Shown here piece after piece: positions 59,914 through 64,000 of a DNA stretch of 64,000 bases (the first letter of the stretch is position 1; every line of letters begins with the position of its first letter). The notes under the pieces are model-generated. The model saw only the letters and a list, made by a program, of their open reading frames with translations, searched no databases and was not told the origin of the DNA. The position numbers and the translations under genes were made by a program. The stretch spans positions 306,632 to 370,631 of the forward strand of contig NZMW01000004.1 of the NCBI GenBank assembly GCA_002694685.1, written 5' to 3'. This DNA comes from Balneola sp. Its GTDB lineage: Bacteria; Bacteroidota; Rhodothermia; Balneolales; Balneolaceae.

Positions 59914-61650
59914 TTAGTTGGATTCTACCGCTTTTGCAGCTGAAACTGCTTCGTGGCTTGGATCATGCCCGTTATGAGAATCAGCGAGACCAAGCTGGAA
60001 TTCTTCCATTGGCTTGTGATAGTCATAAGGTCCGTTGATTACAACCGGTGTATGATCAAAGTTGTGGAAGTCGGGCGGTGATGTTGCCTGCCATTCAAGT
60101 CCACGACTACCCCAAGGGTTAGCACCGGCTTTTTCTCCTCTAAACAAAGAGACGAATAGATAGTAGGCGATCAATAAGAACCCAACGCCAAGGATATAAG
60201 ATCCTATGGTAGAAGTTTGGTGAAATACTGTAAACTGATCGATGTAGTTATAATATCTTCTTGGCATTCCCTGTGAACCCATAATAAACTGAGGGAGGAA
60301 GGTCATGTTGAAGCCGATGAAAATTAAAGCAGCTCCAATCTTAGCCTGAAACTCGTTATACATTTTACCGGTCATTTTTGGCCACCAGTAATGTAATCCA
60401 GCGAGCAGTGCAATCAGTGTTCCACCCATCATCACATAGTGAAAGTGAGCTACAACGTAATAGGTATCGTGCAGGTGAATGTCTGCAGAGAGAGCACCCA
60501 ACATAATTCCTGTAAATCCACCAATAGAGAATAGAAATAAGAAGATGAATACATAAATCATCGGAGTCTTCATCTCAATGGAGCCCTTATATAGCGTGGC
60601 TACCCAGTTTAGGATTTTAATACCTGTCGGGATACCTACAAGGAAAGTCAGGAATGAGAATACAGTTGTTGCTACAGCAGACTGACCGGATGTAAACATG
60701 TGGTGCCCCCATACGAGGAAACCGATGAACGCAATAGCCAGTGAGGAAAGAGCAATCGCCCAGTATCCAAAAATGTGTTTCTTTGAGAAAGTGGTAATAA
60801 CTTCAGAAATAATACCAAACCCAGGTACAATCATAATGTACACTGCTGGGTGGGAGTAGAACCAGAAGAAATGCTGGAAGAGAACAGGATCACCGCCTAA
60901 AGCAGGATCAAAAATACCAATTCCGAGTGTACGCTCCATAGTAAGTAAAAGCACAGTAATAGCTAATACCGGAGTTGCAAGAATCTGAATGATACTGGTT
61001 GCATACAAAGCCCAGATATTCAACGGAAGTTTACCCCAGGTAATACCGGGAGCTCGCATTTTATGAATCGTCGAGATAAAGTTAGTTCCGGTTAAAATGG
61101 AGGAAAATCCAAGTATGAAGACCCCCATGGTAACCCATATTACACTCGAGGTTGAAGTGGTACTGTAAGGAGTGTAAAAAGTCCATCCGGTATCAAGCCC
61201 ATTATTAGCGAGTGCGATGAAGGTGAAGATGGCTCCAATCCAGTAAATATATAAACTGGCGAGGTTCAACCTCGGGAATGCAACGTCTTTTGCTCCAACC
61301 TGCATCGGTAACACAAAGTTACCTAAGGCTGCAGGTATAGAAGGCACAAGCACGAAAAACACCATAATGGCGCCGTGTAAAGTGAAAAACTGATTGTAAG
61401 TATCAGCTTCGATAAAAGTTTTAGCAGGAGTTAGGAGTTCCGTTCTTAATAATAATGCTAAAACACCACCAATTAAGAAAAATAGAGCAACAGAACCCAA
61501 GTACATGAGTCCGATTTTCTTATGATCTACAGTCGTCATCCAAGCCCAAAGACCTTTCTCATCGGTCAGGTAGGTATTCTTAGGGTCTTCAGAAGGCTTA
61601 AACCGCTTAACTTTTAGTGTTTTTGTATTAGATACTTCAGCTGTTGCCAT
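59914..61650 (-). CDS. ctaD: cytochrome c oxidase subunit I, A2-type (YSHPxVY)
   Basis: The 578-residue catalytic subunit reduces O2 at heme a3-CuB and pumps protons. Visible ligands are His92 in [11 protein letters not shown] (heme a), the CuB His and cross-linked Tyr in YSHPAVY (265-271), the His-His pair in [10 protein letters not shown] and the heme ligands in [11 protein letters not shown]. The key residue Glu of GHPEVY enzymes is replaced: the sequence reads YSHPAVY, the Tyr-Ser form of A2-type oxidases such as the Rhodothermus caa3 enzyme. The C-terminal tail after the last helix is soluble and His-rich near the end. It lies between subunit II and III genes. Confidence 0.96.
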   Translation of the reverse strand: MATAEVSNTKTLKVKRFKPSEDPKNTYLTDEKGLWAWMTTVDHKKIGLMYLGSVALFFLIGGVLALLLRTELLTPAKTFIEADTYNQFFTLHGAIMVFFVLVPSIPAALGNFVLPMQVGAKDVAFPRLNLASLYIYWIGAIFTFIALANNGLDTGWTFYTPYSTTSTSSVIWVTMGVFILGFSSILTGTNFISTIHKMRAPGITWGKLPLNIWALYATSIIQILATPVLAITVLLLTMERTLGIGIFDPALGGDPVLFQHFFWFYSHPAVYIMIVPGFGIISEVITTFSKKHIFGYWAIALSSLAIAFIGFLVWGHHMFTSGQSAVATTVFSFLTFLVGIPTGIKILNWVATLYKGSIEMKTPMIYVFIFLFLFSIGGFTGIMLGALSADIHLHDTYYVVAHFHYVMMGGTLIALLAGLHYWWPKMTGKMYNEFQAKIGAALIFIGFNMTFLPQFIMGSQGMPRRYYNYIDQFTVFHQTSTIGSYILGVGFLLIAYYLFVSLFRGEKAGANPWGSRGLEWQATSPPDFHNFDHTPVVINGPYDYHKPMEEFQLGLADSHNGHDPSHEAVSAAKAVESN

Positions 61651-61651
61651 G

Positions 61652-62596
61652 TTATTCTTCTAACGTTTTAATGTATTCAATAATATCGGAGATGTCGTCA
61701 TCACTGAGACGTCCCTCATAACTAACCATTTGATTTTGGTAACCTTCAACAATTTTTGCAGCAGGGTCAAGAATGGATTCACGGATGTAATTATCATCGG
61801 CTGTTACGGAAGTTCCATCTTCCATTTGACGTTCAGCACCATAAAGACCTGCCCAAGATGGGCCGATTTTTTCCGAACCATCTACAGAGTGGCAGGTAAC
61901 ACATCCCTGAAGGGTTGATAACTGTTCGCCACGCTCAACAGGAGTTCCACCTGAACCTGTTCCTTGTTCAGCAAGCCAGGTTTGGAATCCTTCTTCGGTA
62001 TGCACAACTACTTTAGCTAACATATCGGAGTGGGATGTACCACAATATTCGGTACAGAAAACTTGTGATTCGCCAGGTTCTTCAGCCTGGAACCAAACAT
62101 AAGTATATCGGTTTGGAAGCACATCGTGCTTAATACGGTAATCCGGAACAAAGAAAGAGTGGAGGACATCCTGTGATTGCATCACCAATTTAACGGGACG
62201 GCCTGCTGGTACATGGACTTCATTACCAACTTGGGCGCCTGTTTCATATTTGAAGGTCCAACCCCATTTGTATGCAGAAACCTGAATTTCGTATGCGTTA
62301 TCAGGGACTGTTTTAAGGTTTAACCAGCCTTTATATCCCCATCCAAATACAACAAATACTAAAAGCAATGGAATGACCGACCAAGTAATTTCCAGCGTAT
62401 TATTGTGGGTGATAAGCGGTGTTTCGTCGTCTTCTGATTTGCGTTTGTACTTAATTGCGAAATAAATCATCGCAATGGTAACGCCGGCTAGTATAATAAA
62501 ACTTACGATGTGTATGAAAGCCATCAGCGCATCGGTACTTGCTCCCGTCATCGGAGATTTAAGCTCCGGAAGCATAAAATCGAATAAACTGCCCAT
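61652..62596 (-). CDS. ctaC: cytochrome c oxidase subunit II with fused cytochrome c (caa3)
   Basis: The 314-residue protein has two membrane helices (about 25-49 and 70-88) and a CuA domain with His146, Cys181, Cys185, His189, Met192 (in [15 protein letters not shown]). A C-terminal cytochrome c domain follows with the heme site CVTCH (232-236) and a Met in [10 protein letters not shown]. The fusion defines a caa3-type oxidase, which can take electrons directly, for example from alternative complex III. No lipoprotein cysteine is seen at the N-terminus. The gene is one base from subunit I's start. Confidence 0.95.
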   Translation of the reverse strand: MGSLFDFMLPELKSPMTGASTDALMAFIHIVSFIILAGVTIAMIYFAIKYKRKSEDDETPLITHNNTLEITWSVIPLLLVFVVFGWGYKGWLNLKTVPDNAYEIQVSAYKWGWTFKYETGAQVGNEVHVPAGRPVKLVMQSQDVLHSFFVPDYRIKHDVLPNRYTYVWFQAEEPGESQVFCTEYCGTSHSDMLAKVVVHTEEGFQTWLAEQGTGSGGTPVERGEQLSTLQGCVTCHSVDGSEKIGPSWAGLYGAERQMEDGTSVTADDNYIRESILDPAAKIVEGYQNQMVSYEGRLSDDDISDIIEYIKTLEE

Positions 62597-62621
62597 TAGT
62601 AAAATTCAGTTTTGAGGTTGG

Positions 62622-63425
62622 TTATTTGCGTTTTTCGCGAAGCCAAAGCACGCCGAGGAATATACCGAGAATAATCAGTGTAGCCAAGCCACCAAGCTTC
62701 ATAATATTAATTGCTACCGGCGTATAACTACCGGAATCGGGATCATATTGATAACAGAACATAACGAGTTTATCGACGGTGTTACCAATTTTTCCATCCG
62801 CAGATTCATACAAGGCACTGCGTACATTAAATTCATCATAGGAAATACCGTACAGATAACGGGTTATTTTCCCTTTTGGACTCAGGAGTGTAATTGCAGC
62901 ACTGTGCGCATATTCTCCGGTCTCTTCAATTTCTTTATACTCAAAACCAACCGCATCAACGACCTTATCAATTTGGTCTTTGTTGCCAGTCAAAAAGTGC
63001 CAGCCGGCTTTGGCCGTTGAATCCATCTGACCCAAGTAATTTTCCTTTGATTTTGCCGCTAATGCCGCATCCTCCTTAGGGTCAATACTGATGGAGATGA
63101 CAATAAATTCTTTGCCGGGCTTCCAAATCAGTTCATCAACAACATTAATCACTCCATCAAGAACAAGGCCACACAACATTGGGCAATCGTAATAGAGTGG
63201 ATTTAATAAAACGGGTTTTCCTTCTTCCAATAAGTCACCAAGAACAACGCTGTCGCCATTTGATTTGGCAAACTTAGCATCCAAAGGGATGAAATCTCCC
63301 AGATGTTCATTGATGCCTAAATCTTGCAGCGCATCCGGTGTTTCACGATTTACCTGCGCAAATGCAGATAGTGAAGTCAGAAACACTGCAAGCAAACTAA
63401 TTGCTAACAGTGTAAAGCGTCTCAT
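62622..63425 (-). CDS. SCO1/SenC-family copper chaperone
   Basis: A 267-residue protein with a signal peptide (1-24, ending AFAQ) and a thioredoxin-like domain. It has the copper-binding Cys81-x3-Cys85 (YDCPMLCGLV) and His174 (EYAHSAAITL). A C-terminal membrane helix (about 243-261) follows and ends in a basic tail. Such proteins help to build the CuA site of subunit II, whose gene comes next. The C-terminal anchor is a variation found in some Bacteroidota members. Confidence 0.92.
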   Translation of the reverse strand: MRRFTLLAISLLAVFLTSLSAFAQVNRETPDALQDLGINEHLGDFIPLDAKFAKSNGDSVVLGDLLEEGKPVLLNPLYYDCPMLCGLVLDGVINVVDELIWKPGKEFIVISISIDPKEDAALAAKSKENYLGQMDSTAKAGWHFLTGNKDQIDKVVDAVGFEYKEIEETGEYAHSAAITLLSPKGKITRYLYGISYDEFNVRSALYESADGKIGNTVDKLVMFCYQYDPDSGSYTPVAINIMKLGGLATLIILGIFLGVLWLREKRK

Positions 63426-63433
63426 GATGATTA

Positions 63434-63967
63434 TTAGTCTTGTGCTATTTTGCTAATAGCACTGTCAATAGGAATTCTGTAAATACCTTCCTCTAAATCA
63501 ACAACACCAAAGCTATTCAATTCTTGATCTTGCTGAGCTTTTAATTCTTTAATCTCTGAATACGTGCTATTAGTCGAAACTTGTTTTTGAGTTTCAAACA
63601 GGCTGTATTGTGAGAAGTAAACCAAACCTATAACGAAAATAACTACAAGAGAAGTCCCAAGTGTGGACCAAAATATGAGTTTTTTATAGTTGAGAGTATC
63701 ACTCATCACCCCATGTCCAACTGCATAGGCAAATTCTTCATCCTCAGTAGTAATATCTACATGTTCAACTAAGTCGTGATCGGAATCACCGGCAGCTTCT
63801 GTAGTAAAGATTTGAGAAGCTTCGTCTTGAAGTTGTGCTGCCCAAGAAATGATTTCTTCTTCAGAAACATCATGTTTCTTGGCAATTTTCTCAATCACAG
63901 AGCGACCCTGAGACACTGCTTCGAGTGCTACTTTCGCTTTAAATTCTGAACTATACTTTTCTGACAT
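63434..63967 (-). CDS. HTH (IS3 OrfA-like) domain fused to a membrane helix, in the oxidase operon
   Basis: The 177-residue protein starts with KYSSEFKAKVALEAVSQGRS and VIEKIAKKHDVSEEEIISWA (residues 4-43), which reads like the HTH_Tnp_1 domain of IS3-family OrfA transposases (YSxEFKxKVALEAL..., helix-turn-helix). After an acidic linker comes one membrane helix (about 97-119), a 40-residue outer segment and a C-terminal EGIYRIPIDSAISKIAQ motif. No catalytic transposase part is present. It is the first gene of the window's oxidase operon, 8 bases before the SCO gene. A domesticated transposase domain is inferred; function is unknown. Confidence 0.8.
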   Translation of the reverse strand: MSEKYSSEFKAKVALEAVSQGRSVIEKIAKKHDVSEEEIISWAAQLQDEASQIFTTEAAGDSDHDLVEHVDITTEDEEFAYAVGHGVMSDTLNYKKLIFWSTLGTSLVVIFVIGLVYFSQYSLFETQKQVSTNSTYSEIKELKAQQDQELNSFGVVDLEEGIYRIPIDSAISKIAQD

Positions 63968-64000
63968 CGGTAAATTCGATTATTGGTGATATGATTTAGA

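Overview
The window looks like chromosome from a Bacteroidota-type bacterium, most probably of the Balneola/Gracilimonas/Rhodothermus side. The clues are moderate to low GC, Shine-Dalgarno motifs that are mostly absent, TAnnTTTG-like promoter elements, the style of the dispersed palindromic repeats, and a caa3 oxidase with the YSHPxVY motif known from Rhodothermus. This placement is an inference from gene content; no rRNA or tRNA gene was recognised. No CRISPR array, intact insertion sequence or prophage was seen.

Layout. 0-5 kb: MscS-type channel, an aspartyl/asparaginyl hydroxylase-like protein, a peptidase remnant, a thioredoxin-like protein, pdxH and trmB. 5-9 kb: a repeat-bearing spacer, then a TetR regulator with a candidate operator and a FadE-type acyl-CoA dehydrogenase. 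9-16.8 kb: a Wzi-like outer-membrane protein, a decayed copy of the fadE 3' end, a Wzz-type chain-length protein and large islands of repeats, two of them copies of one another. 16.8-44 kb: a long, nearly all plus-strand surface-polysaccharide locus. It has an HTH/nucleotidyltransferase-like protein at its head, nucleotide-sugar enzymes (SDR epimerase, WbpA-like dehydrogenase, GDP-fucose genes, two UDP-GlcNAc 2-epimerases), a strongly AT-rich core (about 22.0-33.4 kb) with glycosyltransferases, flippase, probable polymerase and a CapK/PHP/aminotransferase cassette, and a module of fused oxidoreductase, 2-epimerase and heparinase-like protein. It ends with an SDR reductase, a WbpL-like initiating transferase and a WbpM-like dehydratase. 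44-54.4 kb: UDP-glucose dehydrogenase between repeat islands, a 199-bp tandem array, a Wza-like exporter on the minus strand, and a plus-strand group with WlbA/WbpB-like and WbpE-like enzymes, a VWA protein, a phosphomannose-isomerase-like cupin and a HAD phosphatase. 54.4-64 kb: minus strand, a giant DUF4175-like protein, an MBL-fold hydrolase, and a caa3 cytochrome oxidase operon with SCO and an unusual HTH-membrane protein.

How it works together. The sugar genes predict GDP-L-fucose, UDP-glucuronate and possibly UDP-galacturonate, UDP-ManNAc, an acidic 2,3-diamino-uronate series, and UDP-QuiNAc or UDP-FucNAc. The last would be loaded on undecaprenyl phosphate as first sugar. Wzx, Wzy, Wzz, Wza-like and Wzi-like proteins complete a Wzx/Wzy-dependent assembly and export route. 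Chain-length, UDP-glucose dehydrogenase and export genes are separated from the main operon by repeat islands. The islands are the most unusual DNA here: several palindromic families, three tandem arrays (units about 240 and 199 bp) and a segmental duplication, but no mobility gene that would explain them.
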